A stretch of DNA of 64,000 nt, from NCBI GenBank assembly GCA_950295325.1, contig OX485809.1, forward strand, positions 35,965,081-36,029,080. Direction: 5' to 3'. A program made the position numbers and the translations under genes. A model generated the notes under the pieces. It did not search any database. It had not been told where the DNA came from and was given only the letters and a program-made list of their open reading frames with translations. The first letter of the stretch is position 1; every line of letters starts with the position of its first letter. The stretch is from Polytrichum commune (Eukaryota; Streptophyta; Polytrichopsida; Polytrichales; Polytrichaceae). This document shows, piece by piece, positions 11,722-23,825 of this stretch.

Positions 11722-12160
11722 AAGTTGCATGTATTGTTGTACTAATTAGCCTCTAAATAATGTATGAACCCTTTTTGGATTTATATTTCTTTTAAAGGCT
11801 AAATCCTTGGCCCCAAGTTGGTGGGAGCTTGGCAAGTTTCAAATCCTTCCAAGGATACTTGGATTTTCTATCAACACAAATTCACCCCTTTAAAAGCATA
11901 ACACCAATTTTTTTTACTATATTTAAGAAAACAAATCCGACATACAATACAAATCTTCGGAAACATATCGAAATGAAATTCAGAAAGTCGGAAAATTACC
12001 GAATGGTAAAGTTAAACATCGGTTTTTAACCGAGAATAAAAATTGGATTTAGGTAGCTTCCGAGCAAAAAAATAAAAATCCGAATGTCTTTATAAAAGAT
12101 CGGAAATGTACCGATTTTTGTATAAAACTCCCCGGATTGTGGACCCAGGGTCTTGTCCGA
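11722..12160. other. Gene-free spacer with spaced palindromes
   Basis: TCGG-N7-CCGA type palindromes recur at about 11988, 12019 and 12100. They are related to those at 10613-10662. No gene is seen. Confidence 0.4.
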
Positions 12161-12847
12161 GGGGTCAACTCTTCGTACCACATACAAAGTAACGTGAGTG
12201 TAAGAAGGGTATTTATTTGAAGCATTAGTGTACATAGTATACACAAGGGAGAGGTGTTATTTTTCTCTAAAAAGGCTATAGAATTTTTCCAAAGTAAACG
12301 TAGATGTACAAAAAGAGGACCCTAAGATGCAGAGAAAATTTCACATTGGATGTGCTAGTTTCATTTATTTTTTGTTTTCATCCATTGTTGTCATGTGGTC
12401 ATAGTCAATAACTATCATGTATGTTCTTGTTAGGGTGTGCATTTGGGTTCTAGGTTTTTATAAACTAGAGGCTCTTGGAGCACTCATGGGCTTCCTAAAC
12501 ATATGGTCTTTGGATTATGGCTAAGTTATTGTGCTCTTGTCTTTGTTTGCTTCATAGAATCGTTGAATTACATGCTATGGATGAAATTTACTTTTTGAGT
12601 GGAAAGTGATAGTAGATGGTAAGTGTAATAATGGCCTATTAAATCCATGATTTATAATTTGTATATGTAGTGGAGTCATTTATCGCATTAAATTGAAAAT
12701 CTTAGTATAAATACATGAGTCAATTTCATAGCGTGCCGTTAGTATGTATATACTTGTTTATCTCTATAACCTTCTCGTATGTAGGAGGTTTGATTTCATA
12801 GTAACCCATGCACATCATTTAGGTTTCCAATGAAGAATCCACCCCCC
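12161..12847 (-). mobile_element. TIR element, GGGTGGACTCTTCA family
   Basis: This reverse-oriented copy (687 bp) begins GGGGTCAACTCTTCG and ends TGAAGAATCCACCCCCC. Inside it matches 21161-21860 and 61302-61893 along most of its length. It has no coding region. Target duplication is unclear because of the C run. Confidence 0.75.
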
Positions 12848-13268
12848 ATGGAGTCTTGGACCCACATAATTCCACCGTGACTAGAAAATTGTGTGGCCCA
12901 CACTAGTTATTTCCACGTTAATTTTTCCGTCCACACTAATAGGACTATTTAGTGTACTCAATGTTTCCATGTCAAAGTAAAATTGATCCCAATAAAACAT
13001 TGTCTTTACCATGAGTTGACCCAAATACTTCATGTGAGAAAAATAATATGGGTACAAAAGAGTTATGCGGAAAGTGCCTTGAAGAAAGACAAAACCATGG
13101 GTTTAATCCTTCTTTAAGAGAATTCTATATTAAGAGCTTGTTAGTTCATCGTGTCTTGAAGTCTATTGTGAGAGCTAGGTGAAACTCCTTGGATCTCTTC
13201 TTGCCAACATAAAAACTAAGAGGATATCAAGATCTAAAACAGGGTTTCACCATGAGACTTACCATCTT
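12848..13268. repeat. Dispersed repeat, third copy, plus spacer
   Basis: 12850-12965 matches 6500-6590 (both carry ACACTAATAGGACTATTTAGT). The rest, up to 13268, is unassigned. Confidence 0.55.
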
Positions 13269-13709
13269 AAGGTAGGAAAATAGAGAACATTAAAAATAAG
13301 TTGATTTAGCCATAAAGAGTGGCTTCGAATCGTGCAATATTTTTTGAAGATGGAGTAAAAGAAATGATGAGGAATGCAAAGTTATTCTATAATTTTCTTC
13401 CCTATAATTAATTAGTTACATTTTCCCAAAGAGGCAAGTAAGTCAAACCCCCTATTTATATAGTAGAAGGACCCTGATTTGAGCATCAAGATATCATACT
13501 CTACATATAAATGCGCACAAAATTGTTAACTCAATGACACCCAAAAGTGATCCCAAGTGGTTTGAAGCAAGACCTATCCGGCCTACCACTGCATCTTTTT
13601 CAAGCCACCACTTTTAGAATAAACCATTTTGGGTCCGCACAAGGATCATTTTACTCCTAGTCTAGTACACTGGTAGTGGTTGTTTACTGTTTATTAGTTT
13701 CTTTACCTT
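13269..13709 (-). mobile_element. TIR element, AAGGTAGAAAAA family
   Basis: This 441-bp copy starts AAGGTAGGAAAA and ends TTTCTTTACCTT. In reverse orientation it matches 42791-43245 along its length. There is no coding region. Confidence 0.75.
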
Positions 13710-13929
13710 AAACCCTAGATCAGCCTATGCAAGGCTAGCTTGGCCCACCCAATCTAGTATGACAAGCTAGAAAGTCAAATTTTAACCCCTAACTTCCCAA
13801 ACAACCCATTTTAGGCTGATGGATGATTTTTTCCCTACATTAATCCCACCTAATTCATTCATCTGCAATCATGGGCATCTACCAATAGACACATGAGTTA
13901 TGCAATTTGGAGATGATTAGAGTGTGGGA
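13710..13929. other. Short unassigned spacer
   Basis: Nothing recognised. Confidence 0.4.
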
Positions 13930-14265
13930 CAAAAAGTCACAATGAAAAGTGGTCATGTTAATGTTGTGTTGGGAGCATGTGTGAGGGTGTTGACTCCAAT
14001 CAATGGGTGCCACTCCAATGTAAACTTTGCATGAAGATCAAAGATGTTTATTTTGGTCAAAGTGAATGTTTTTGGAAGTTCATGCAAGAACGGCCTTTGT
14101 GCTCATATTGATAGTTCACTTTAGCATTTGGATGCTCTTTTATTTGAGGGAATTCATTGTATATATGTGGTTAGAAATATGGGACAATTTACTTACTCCA
14201 AATGCAAGGTGGCTAACCTATTGTAGTTGCCCCTTCATAGGCTTGGGAACTTAAAGATTAATAGC
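13930..14265 (+). repeat. Dispersed repeat shared with 46050-46345
   Basis: Blocks such as AGTGGTCATGTTAATGTTGT, GGGTGTTGACTCCAATCAAT and TGCAAGAACGGCCTTTGTGC reappear in reverse orientation at 46050-46345. A 62-codon frame inside (14066-14254) is not conserved in the other copy. Confidence 0.65.
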
Positions 14266-15427
14266 TTGGCACTACTCTTTAACCATGTTAATTTTAAGCC
14301 TTCAGAAACTTGGATGACTTTATGCATACGCTCTCAAAATCACGTTTTTAGCCAATTCAAGTTTGATGCCAAGACTTTACACACACACCTCTAATGATGA
14401 ACAAATTCTAACTCTCTTAAAACTCTTTTGGTTTGGAGACCTCAAATGTTTTTATGATACCGTATTTGCCTCATAAAAATGAGTGCATGTGGCCTCATCC
14501 CACCAACAATACATTAGTAAGCATACTAGTGCCAAGAAACTATTGGAGCATAAAAATGCCAAGCGTCATGTGGTTCAACTTGTAGTTAGCTTGTTGAACA
14601 TCAATGTAACTTAGGCATGGACCTCTTAATAATGTAAGTGGCATGACTATATTGGAAATGACACTATATACTCTATGGTGCCATTTTCTAAGTTGAATTA
14701 ACTAAAAATGCTCATTTTTAACTACAAATGGTCTATGACAATTTCACCTTCCTAATGAATGAGTTTATGTAGACATCACAAATCCCTAGCCAAGTTCTTG
14801 ATAGGTACAATCCATCAAATATGTCTACTTTACAAACTTTGACAACATCTCAATCGTAAACAAAGGAGCTAATATTTAATTCTTCTTCATTTTGAAAGTT
14901 TGAGTATATAAGTAGGTGCACCTATTTTGATTAAATGTAGATGACGCTAATTCAGTTAGCAATTGTGATTCATGACCAAAGAATTTGAAATTTTAAAAAT
15001 TGGAGTAGAGGAAGGTGTTGCTCGAGTCTGTCACCTGGATAATTCCACAGAGCTGGAGGTGTCCACATTAACCTTACTATGGAGTACCTCAGTGCAAGGA
15101 GAGTGTTGCACATTTGATAGCACCAATGTTGATCACAATCACACCAGAGCAGATTTTCAAGCCTTGTACAAAAGCAAAAGCCATACAAACACACATTTCT
15201 CAGGAAACCATACAAAAGACTTTTAAAGCAAGTTTACAAGCACTTGACATTTTACAAAACATGGTTCGCCTAAGTTTGGCAACTACCATAAACTTATCTA
15301 AATTCTGAAAAGCTCAGCAGTACCTAAGACATAAAAAGGCACTTTTCTCTCTACACCTAATAGGATATGACACAGACAATTAGTGTGAGATGACTAGCAC
15401 ATCCAAATTGTGCTTGTAGCCACTTTT
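14266..15427. other. Gene-free spacer
   Basis: No supported gene. Overlapping 81-84 codon frames on both strands near 14970-15226 are mutual shadows and have no known domain. Confidence 0.4.
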
Positions 15428-15670
15428 CTCATATTTTTTGGAAATCATATGAATATCCTGTTCATTGTCGAAGTGGAGATTCTCGAGTTTGTTTAAATGG
15501 TCGTACAGATGCCCCCAATTATGTGGCTATTGAGCCTAGAATGGCTCACAAGTTTTGAGGACATAGTTCAATCTCTTTTCAATACGTGTCTTTTGATATC
15601 CATTCACCACTCAAATACACATGTCCATTTAAGGTGAGGCTTCAAATTAGGCAGACCTACCTTATAACAT
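15428..15670 (+). repeat. Dispersed repeat (CTATTGAGCCTAGAATGG), copy 1 of 5
   Basis: Shared blocks are GGCTATTGAGCCTAGAATGG, CAATCTCTTTT and CACATGTCC. Related copies lie at 20474-20665, 22170-22440, 28335-28585 and 45275-45430 (reverse). Confidence 0.65.
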
Positions 15671-16089
15671 GCCAAACCCCTGAACTGCTCAGCCAAGAGT
15701 TCCAATCAAAGAGATTTAGTATTGTAGTCAGTGCTCAACTGACCATTAAACCCATGCTGGGTTAACATCTCAGCACTGGCCAGGAAATGGCTTGCTGCAT
15801 CAACTAATTGAAAACTGAGCATTTTCATTGCCACAACCTTTCACCTTTGATGGTATCACTTGAAGACCTTTTACTTATTCCTCTAAACAGCTCCTACTGA
15901 TCTAACATGAGCCAGCTGAGACTGCAAAAAGTGTACATGATGCTACTTGACTGTCAGTGTGCAGTACATCAAGGACCAGAAGACTGATGCAAAGAAGTGC
16001 CTTAAAAAATCGGTAACTTGACATATGGAACTGTGTTTAAATAGCTTGGGAATCTGAAAATGTGAAAGGTGCGAGTTTCACCCTATGTA
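15671..16089. other. Downstream flank of the minus-strand gene
   Basis: It lies immediately 3' of the DUF212 gene stop codon, so part is probably its 3' untranslated region. No polyadenylation site could be fixed. Confidence 0.35.
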
Positions 16090-19000
16090 CTAGATTGGTG
16101 GTGTTGCTACTAAGGAAAGGAGATGCAGTGAGTAGGCAATGAAGCATCCCAACATGGCACCAGCAGCTACCTGCAGTAACAACGCAGTTAAGTCAGGTCT
16201 TCAAGGTGAGGCCAACTGATCACTCTGGTTTTTCATACAAATAAATTAGTAGCAATAGAGTTATCCTTGAAGTCTCTCAAAACCCATGGTTTCGTAGGAA
16301 GTTTTGGCCCACTTTTGAAATTTTATAATCTTTGAGGAGTGTTTAAGCAGTGTCCAACCCCAATTTTAGTGAATTGTCATGGAAAATTTTTAATGACACC
16401 TAAAGAGGTGCTTGCGAAAGTTTAATATCAAATTCATTCTTCTCTAGCTGTCTTTTGGCCAAAGTCAACCACCTCCCCTTCATTTCACTAGGATACTGCC
16501 ACCACTTAAACACTCCTTAGATATTATATAATGCCAAAAGTGGACCAAAACTCCCTACCAGACCATGAGTATTTGAGAGGCTTTAAGGAGAACTCTAATA
16601 TGTACACATTTCAGTTCGCGTTAATAATCATGTCCAGTTTAAACAGCTCCACTGCACTATGGATGAATCAGTCCTCAAATAAAGATGGACCCTGAAGACT
16701 GCAACAAACCAAGTGCTTCATTTGAAACTGATAGTCCCTCCAATGTACTTCTCAACCATACAATCACAATACCTGTGGAGGGGTATGCCCAAGAAACTCC
16801 CTTAGTGGTCGGGAATCAGATAAAGGGTGTTCTGGTGGCAGCTCAAACACAATCTGGTTGAGAACCTACAAAGAGGCCACATAAATCCACCAATTAGCTC
16901 TTACTAACCTGGGACCCTCCAAAGATCTCATGTCCAACACCTGCACTTTGTAATGCAAAAGTATGTATGTACATATACATGTCAAGAACAGTGGAAGCCA
17001 TGTGTTACCGGTACCTGTAGACTTCTCTAAATGAACAACTACTTCTGTCAGGATTACAAGAACATTTCCTGGCTACAACATCTACATGGGTCCACACACT
17101 CAAGAAAATATACAAAAACCCTAAGTTTATAAATCCTGTAGGAAGATGCAAAGTTAACCCAAGAAAGTCAGAAGGAAACAAATGCATGAACTACGAATTC
17201 AGGGCAGAATGAACCACAATAAGGACGTTAATATATGAAACAAAACCTCCCACATAACATGAAGTGGTCAATGAGTACTATCAACTCTCAGATGGCTGCA
17301 GCATTTGTTAGAAGTGAAAGAATAGTATGATATGACAACAGGGTCGAGGTACAAACCTCAGCCTGCCGGCCAGCTTGCAATCGGACACCTGAAGCATCAT
17401 ACATGACCTGAACCACCACAGGAAATGAATTGAGCACAAAAATAAAACCGCACGCCCTCGTCGCATGACCTTATCTCAACAACAGCCAGAATTCTGCTAA
17501 TCATACCTGATAGGATGTGCCACCAAATAATTTGTATTGGATACTGGGTGTTCAATCATCTAGGATGTCTACTAACAATAGTATATTATTGACTGAATAC
17601 ACAATGCCCCACAAAAAGTATAAGAGCCATGGATGATGGCAAGCTGAATATACATAAGTAGCATCTGACACAATGATCTCCTAAACAAGGAGTGCATATC
17701 ATTAAAAACAAATTGACTTCATAAATTCCAGTAGTACAGGGTGACCTTAACCTATAGTGATACTTACGTTGATTATGCTAATCAAAGCTAGATACACTGA
17801 AGATACCATCTCTGGCACTTAAAACAGTTGAAATTCCAAAATGGTCAATGTTTAAGAAAGCTTACAACACTGGCCAGCACAAAGGCTATGGCAAACAGAG
17901 ACCCATCAAGTCCCTCACGCAAACCAACGGCACAAGCAAGGCCCATCACAGTAGCAGAGTGAGAGGAAGGCATTCCACCAGATCCGTACAACTGCCTCAC
18001 ATCCCACCTATTTTCTTTGTACCTGTTCATCAGCCCAATCAAATGTTTCTTATGAGCAGAAAGGACACAACAGTCTTGTCATTTTTCATCTGTGGAGGGT
18101 GTACCAACAAGATGGGAACATGGAAATAAATGGAACATGTACATTCCACTGTCCTCTTAGACACAGCCATGTGTCAAATATCACCTTTCCATCCCCCACA
18201 AGCACATAACAGCAAACATATGTCAAGCCCATTCACTCAACAATCAGTGCTAAAATTGTGTCGTCAGATTCTTGATTCCACCTTGACTACAATTCAGTCA
18301 CAGTGAGAAGCATATGCTATTTCGTTCCTGAATATAGTACCAAAGGTCAGGCTATTTCAAAGGTGGAAGCTAGCGTATGACTGATGTAAGTTGTATGCTA
18401 TCAGAATATGGACTAGCCACATTGTGCTATACATGCACAAGCTTGAGAGCAGATGCAATTTCCACATATGCTTTGGCACTCAATGTGACATCCAACATCA
18501 ATCACCTTAGAATAAAATGGTCTCTGAGGTCAAAGAGTAGATTCAGAATTCACCAGCTGCATAATCACCTCCCAGCTACACAACAATGATCTTCTTAATT
18601 CTTCTAATGAACCATGACCCGATTCCCAAGTCAAAGTGCACCTTCAAAGAAGACAAGAAACAGGGGACTGTCACTCAGACAGAAAGACCACAAGCTTGTT
18701 AAGTCCCGTTTTAGTGCAAGAGGCCTGCATACTGTAAGGCAGACAGGAAAGGGAACTGATGTAATTTGTAACCTTCACATGCTATCGGAATTGAGACTAG
18801 CCACATTGTGCTGTACATGCACAAGCTTGAGAACAGAATAATTTTCCATGTGTGCTTTGGCACTCCATGTACATCCAACATCGATCTACTTAGATGATAT
18901 GTTCTATGAGGTCGAGGAGTAGATTCGAAATTCACCAGCTCCGTAATCACCTCTAGTTAAACAACAATTATCTTCTTAATACTTGATGACCCACAAACCA

Positions 19001-19641
19001 AATTCCAAAGCAAAGTGCACCTTCAAAAGAAGATGAGAAAGAGGGAACTGTTATTCACACAGACACAATGAAATTTGACAATGAACCACGACCCAATTCC
19101 CAGTCCCATTTTAGTGCAAGAAGCCCACATTGCACTATACATGCACAAGCTTGAGAACGGAAGAAATTTCCACATGTGCTTTGGCACTTCATGTGGCATC
19201 CAACATCAATCGACTTAGAATGAAATGCTCTCTGAGGTCAAAGAGTAGCTTCAAGATTCACCAGCTGCATAATCACCTCCCAGCAAAACAACAATGATCT
19301 TCTTAATTCTTCTAATAAACCACGACCCGATCCCCAAATCAAAGTGCACCTCCAAAGAAGACGAGAAATAGGCGATTGTGACCCACGCAGAAACAATACA
19401 AGCTTGTTAAGTCCCATTTTAATGCACAAGACAGAGAGACAGACAGGAAAGGAGAGTGACTCGTGAGCAGGGAGGACTGTGTCAACACTTACCAGGTAGT
19501 CAACACTTTGAGCGTCTGAGCCACCATGAAGGATATAAAAGCAGCAACAAGTGGGATGTTCGTGAATCCCGCATACTGTGCTGTACTCGCTGCTGCTGCC
19601 ACCGCTGATTCCTCCACACCCCCTGCCGTCAACAACCTCAT
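16090..19641 (-). CDS. DUF212 / acid phosphatase-VPO-related membrane protein
   Basis: The five exons are 19641-19493, 18022-17866, 17407-17357, 16865-16773 and 16170-16090. All have GT-AG borders and matching phases, giving 176 residues. Plant DUF212 proteins (annotated 'acid phosphatase/vanadium-dependent haloperoxidase-related') are about 160-175 residues. Hallmarks in order: an N-terminal hydrophobic stretch ending in LKVLTTW (about 44-50), WYKENRWD (50-57), GSGGMPSSHSATV (63-75), a second hydrophobic helix (about 88-103), MYDASGVRLQAGRQAE (104-119), LNQIVFELPPEHPLS (121-135), LREFLGHTPPQV (140-151), and a last hydrophobic segment. The second His commonly seen in the RLHAG motif is Gln113 here. 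The family is probably an integral membrane protein; its reaction is not established. The start ATG was chosen because it gives the family's usual N-terminus. Intron 1 is long and carries a tandem triplication. Confidence 0.9.
18372..19455. repeat. Three-unit tandem repeat in intron 1 of DUF212 gene
   Basis: Units of about 320-385 bp each contain ACATGCACAAGCTTGAGARC (at 18431, 18815 and 19139), a TTTGGCACT...CATCCAACATCRATC block, CAAAGTGCACCT(T/C)CAAA and CAAGCTTGTTAAGTCCC. The middle and third units have internal losses. The array lies entirely within the intron between exons 1 and 2. Confidence 0.85.
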
Positions 19642-20310
19642 GGTTGTTGCCTGTTTTCTTCGACCCTACTCCCCGTGGATCCTGTTCCCGTTACGAAATT
19701 TGTGGATCTCCTGCCCCTGCCCTGCTCCGAGCTTGCTTTACCCTAACCCCTGTCTGTCCTCCCGCCTGGATTCAGCAAAAATTTGGCAAGCTCCGATTCG
19801 CGTGTCACAGAGCAATATGAGCGATGGAAACAACAGATTTACACGCAATTACTCCAGCTCGCTTTTCTACTTCGACCGTGCCGACAGCCATGGAAGCTCT
19901 CGTCTGCATCTGCACTGCTCTACTTGCTCTGCTCTGCTCTCTTTGCTCTCTTTGCGATGGTTCAAAGACGAATTGAATCTGCAGAGTAAGATCTTGCGAA
20001 AATTCCAAATCACAGTACAAATTTGTGAGGGAATGGAAAAGGGATTGTGAATCGAAATGGGTCCCTGCGAAAGGTGATCCTCCCGAGGGCGCGTGCTCGC
20101 GTCCCTGCCAAGAAACAGCATCAACTTCAGCATCCCCCGCTCGATCGCGTTCCGGCGATGATGCCCATATGCCCATACCCGCCACAAGACATCCTATGCC
20201 GGGCCACGCTGGATCTGGGCCTTGACTCTTTGACGATACCCGGCGGATATTTCATAATCGTGCTGGATGACAACTTCTGATCGATTTCCTTGACCTGGTT
20301 TATATAATCA
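19642..20310 (-). promoter_or_regulatory. Probable promoter and leader of the DUF212 gene
   Basis: This stretch upstream of the minus-strand ATG is GC-rich compared with its surroundings. A minus-strand TATA-like ATTATATAAAC lies at 20298-20308, which would imply a leader of some 600 bases. Overlapping 106-174 codon frames on both strands here (19526-20187) share no domain and are probably compositional. Confidence 0.4.
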
Positions 20311-20473
20311 ATGTTACGGGTGGCATTGAACTAAGGAAAGTGGGTTTGTGGGCCTTATGTGGTCACGCTTCTTAATTGGACACCTAAGGTATGTTAGCAT
20401 ATCTACAATGAAACACATGCAAACAACATATGTAAATTCAGATCTCTCTGATTCAGTTATGATTATCATAAGG

Positions 20474-20665
20474 GTATGTTTGTTGACTATTTTGAACTAG
20501 ATGCATAGGTCCTCTCAATCATGTTCACTATTGAGTGTAATGTGGTTATTATGTTTGAAGACACAGTCCAACATCTTTTAAACATGTATCTTTATGATGT
20601 TTATGATGTTTATTCGTTGATCCTTACCAAACCACATACCAATCAAATATTAGGGTTAGATTTAG
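20474..20665 (+). repeat. Dispersed repeat (CTATTGAGCCTAGAATGG), copy 2, diverged
   Basis: It shares ACAGTCCAACATCTTTTAAA and the following CCAATCAA blocks with 22310-22400 and 28440-28535. It is the most diverged of the five copies. Confidence 0.5.
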
Positions 20666-21160
20666 GGAAATGGGCCACCGTACACCTTTGAGTGGTATAT
20701 GGCAAAGGCTTGTAGACATGTGCTACAAAAGAAAAGACTTGTGTTACAATGAGATTGCCCTAATATATGTACAACATATGTTTATCATTGTAGGCAGTAG
20801 TATAGTAGATGCCATTGGGAGGGTTTATGTAATCATTTAAATACATCAAAACTTATTTGTTTTGGATTCTTATGAAGGTGGTTTCAGCCTCAAGGGCCTT
20901 AACCTAGATCCCATGTGAACTTCGAGGTCAAGCCACCTTAGGCTACAATTGTACGTATTCAAATGGGTGGCCTTCCTAGCACTTCATTTACAATGCACCA
21001 TGCCACTTGTAACCCACCCAATCACGGTGGGGGTGTATGGGTGAATTGGATATTTTTTAGTCAACCATGTGGAAACCTAGGGGCTCGCCCTTGGGGGAGA
21101 TAAGTGCCGGCCAGTTTGTCCATAGTTGTTCAAGGTGTTCACCTTTGAAAGGAACCCGGA
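20666..21160. other. Gene-free spacer
   Basis: No gene or repeat boundary recognised. Confidence 0.4.
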
Positions 21161-21860
21161 GGGTGGACTCTTCATTAGAAACCTAAATGGCATGCGTGGG
21201 TCATTATGAAATTAAGCTTCATGTATATGAGAAGTTTATAAAGAAAAACATATGTATGCATACTAATGGCATGCTACAGTTGGACTCGTGTATTTATACT
21301 ACCGTATGCTTTTCAAGTTAATGTGATAAATACCTCCACTACATGTACAAATTATATATCATGAATTAAACAATGTTTTATTACATATAAAATCCACTTT
21401 CACTTTCCAAAGAGAAAGTCATTCAATGTTTTACATTCATAGCATGTAACTCAACGATTGATCAAACAAACAAAGGTAAGAGCACAATAAATCAACCATA
21501 ATCTAGAGAGCAAAACTAAAGGAAGTCCATGAGAGCTCCAAGAGCCTCTAGTTGTAAAAACCTAAAACCCAAATGCAAACCCTAACAAGAAGACACATGG
21601 TAGTCATTCAAGACTATGACCATGTGAAAACAATGGATGAAAATGTGAAGTGGATGAAACTAACACATCTATTGTCAAAAAATAAGTATAAACCTTAGGG
21701 CCCCCTTTGTACATATACCTTTACTTCATAAAATTTAAAAGCCTTTTTATATGTACACACTAGAAAGAAAACAACACCTCTCCCTTACGTACACTAATGC
21801 CTCAAATAATACCCCTTCTTACACTCACATTAGTTCATACATAGTGTGAAGAGTCCACCC
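21161..21860 (+). mobile_element. TIR element, GGGTGGACTCTTCA family
   Basis: This 700-bp copy starts GGGTGGACTCTTCA and ends TGAAGAGTCCACCC, a perfect 14-bp inverted pair. It matches 61302-61893 and, reversed, 12161-12847. It has no coding region. A C run (21858-21869) obscures the right target site. Confidence 0.8.
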
Positions 21861-22169
21861 CCCCCCCCCAAGTCATTGGGGGCCCTTTAACCCTCATAAT
21901 GCATGTTTTGGGATTGCATGTCGATGTAGACCAACTCAAAAGTGAAACAACACCATAATGCACGTTGGTGGCAACATCAAAGTTGTTATGAGCCCCCTAG
22001 GTTACCTTATGTCATTTAAGAATTTAGACTTGAACTTTCAACAACACCTACCATAGAACCTCATAAAGTTCGACACAATTTTGTTGATTTATTTAGTGAG
22101 AGTTTGTAGTGGTTGTATGGAACATGTGGAAAAGTTGATGAGGCATATAAAAAAGTTCAGTTTTATCAA
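21861..22169. other. Gene-free spacer
   Basis: Nothing recognised beyond the C run at its left end. Confidence 0.4.
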
Positions 22170-22440
22170 GGAACTCATATGAATATCTTATCCACTATCA
22201 AGTTGAAGATTCTTGTGCTCATTAAATGATCATACATACCTCTCTTCTTCCCCCCCCCCCAATTATGTTGGCTATTGAACCTAGAACGGTTATCATATTT
22301 TGAGCATGCGTCCAATCTCTTTTAAACACATGTCTTTTTGGTATTAGTTTTTGGAGCCACAAAAAACCACATACAATCTAAATAGGTGTCCAATTAAGAT
22401 AAGTAACCAAGTTAGGCACATCTACCTTAGAGCTTGCATT
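22170..22440 (+). repeat. Dispersed repeat (CTATTGAGCCTAGAATGG), copy 3
   Basis: It shares GAAGATTCTTGTGCTCATTA with 28335-28585, plus GGCTATTGAACCTAGAACGG and AACACATGTCTTT. It contains an 11-base C tract (22250-22260). Confidence 0.7.
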
Positions 22441-22548
22441 ATATGTTTCGATCCATCAAGATACTTGTATTCATTCATTTCCAAAGTATTCCAACTCTGC
22501 ATCTCCATGTTTGTCAAGGGGCTCCGTTCCCAATCATTGATCTAATAA

Positions 22549-23029
22549 GGGCGACTTCACACACGAGCCAAGAGTTGTGACCATAAAATTGTGAGAGCCC
22601 AAAAGAAGTGTCCAAAGGCCGTCCCAAGACACATCCAAAACCACGTAGTGTGGTCACAGACCTCAAGTGTAGTGTGAAGTCATATGTGACCGGGCCCTCA
22701 ACCAAATGTTATTTCAATGATTTTCATTCATGAAGGTCCTCGACCATGATAAAATAGAATAAATCAATGATTGTGAGCGTTCGGAGTGCCATGATCTCCC
22801 AATAATTTTGTGTTAGGCCTACCTCCAAGAGATGGTTTTTGGAAATAGGTAAAGTAACCATGAAACATGATCTATTGGATGCCATGTAGGAACCCATGTA
22901 GACTTTACAATCCATCTTGCATTCACATACTCCGTTGGTCCCTCAAACGTAGAGTGAAGCTTGAACTTGGACCGGCTCCACCTTGTCCACCAATGAGAGT
23001 GCTTGAAATGCACCGGTCACGGGCTCTTA
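22549..23029 (+). mobile_element. TIR element, GGGCCACTTC family, short subtype, 3' end lost
   Basis: It starts GGGCGACTTCACACACGAG after TAA. It follows the short-subtype sequence of 43533-44033 up to CACGGGCTCT, then stops. The last ~20 bases of its right TIR are absent, and the long-subtype element begins directly at 23030. Confidence 0.8.
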
Positions 23030-23593
23030 GGGCCACTTCACACATGAGCCAAGAGCTGTGACCTTGTAACGGTGAGGACCCTTGACTCTCATCCAAAGGC
23101 CATACCATGGGTGTTGGGAAAGCCATTTTATGTAGTCTTTGGCCCTCAAGCATAGTGTGAAGTGAGAATGAACCATGTTGCGGGACCATTGCATATTTTG
23201 TTGGCGGAAAAGAGGGGAGGATTTGGTTTAATATAATATGTCTCCAAGTTTATTAATTTAAGATAAGTACTTGGTGGTGTTTGTCTGTCCTGGAATCTGC
23301 CATGCAATATGTCATGCTGGAAAAAATATTAAAAAAATCATGGTCTCCCGGAATTTGTGTCAAGCCCACCTCTTGGAGGTGGGTCTGACGCAAATTCCGG
23401 TAGACCATGCACCCTTATCCACAACTAGCCATGTAGGACTCCATGTAGACTTTTCATCCACGAACTTTTCTTTGGACCTTTAGGCCTTCACCTCCTAGTG
23501 TGAAGTGAACTTGGACGGTCTCCGCCTTTTCGACCAATGAGAGCTCTTACATTGCCATGGTCAAGGGCCTTCAGCCTTGTGTGTGAAGTGGCC
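23030..23593 (+). mobile_element. TIR element, GGGCCACTTC family, long subtype
   Basis: This 564-bp element has both TIRs, from GGGCCACTTCACACATGAG to CTTGTGTGTGAAGTGGCCC. It closely matches 5282-5876, including a central near-perfect hairpin with arms of about 31 bases (23339-23409). Flanks are TTA and CAA, so there is no clean target duplication. Confidence 0.8.
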
Positions 23594-23825
23594 CCAACAA
23601 TTCACAAATAGGTTGAACACTATCAGATGCATCTGAATAGTGCACTTTGCAATTGAGCCAATTTAGCTTAATTTCTCAATGTTGTGGGAAAACATAAGAA
23701 TTTCCAAAAGACTGGATCATGTAGAGAACTCTTTAACATTTGTTCTACATTGTTGAAGTTTTGTCACCCGCAATAGTGTCACTCAGGGCCGCTTCACATG
23801 GGGTTCCAAGTCCCACTCATGTCAG

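Noticed and set aside
19526-20187. Frames of 106-174 codons on both strands
   Set aside because: They overlap exon 1 and the GC-rich upstream region of the DUF212 gene, conflict with one another and show low-complexity composition.
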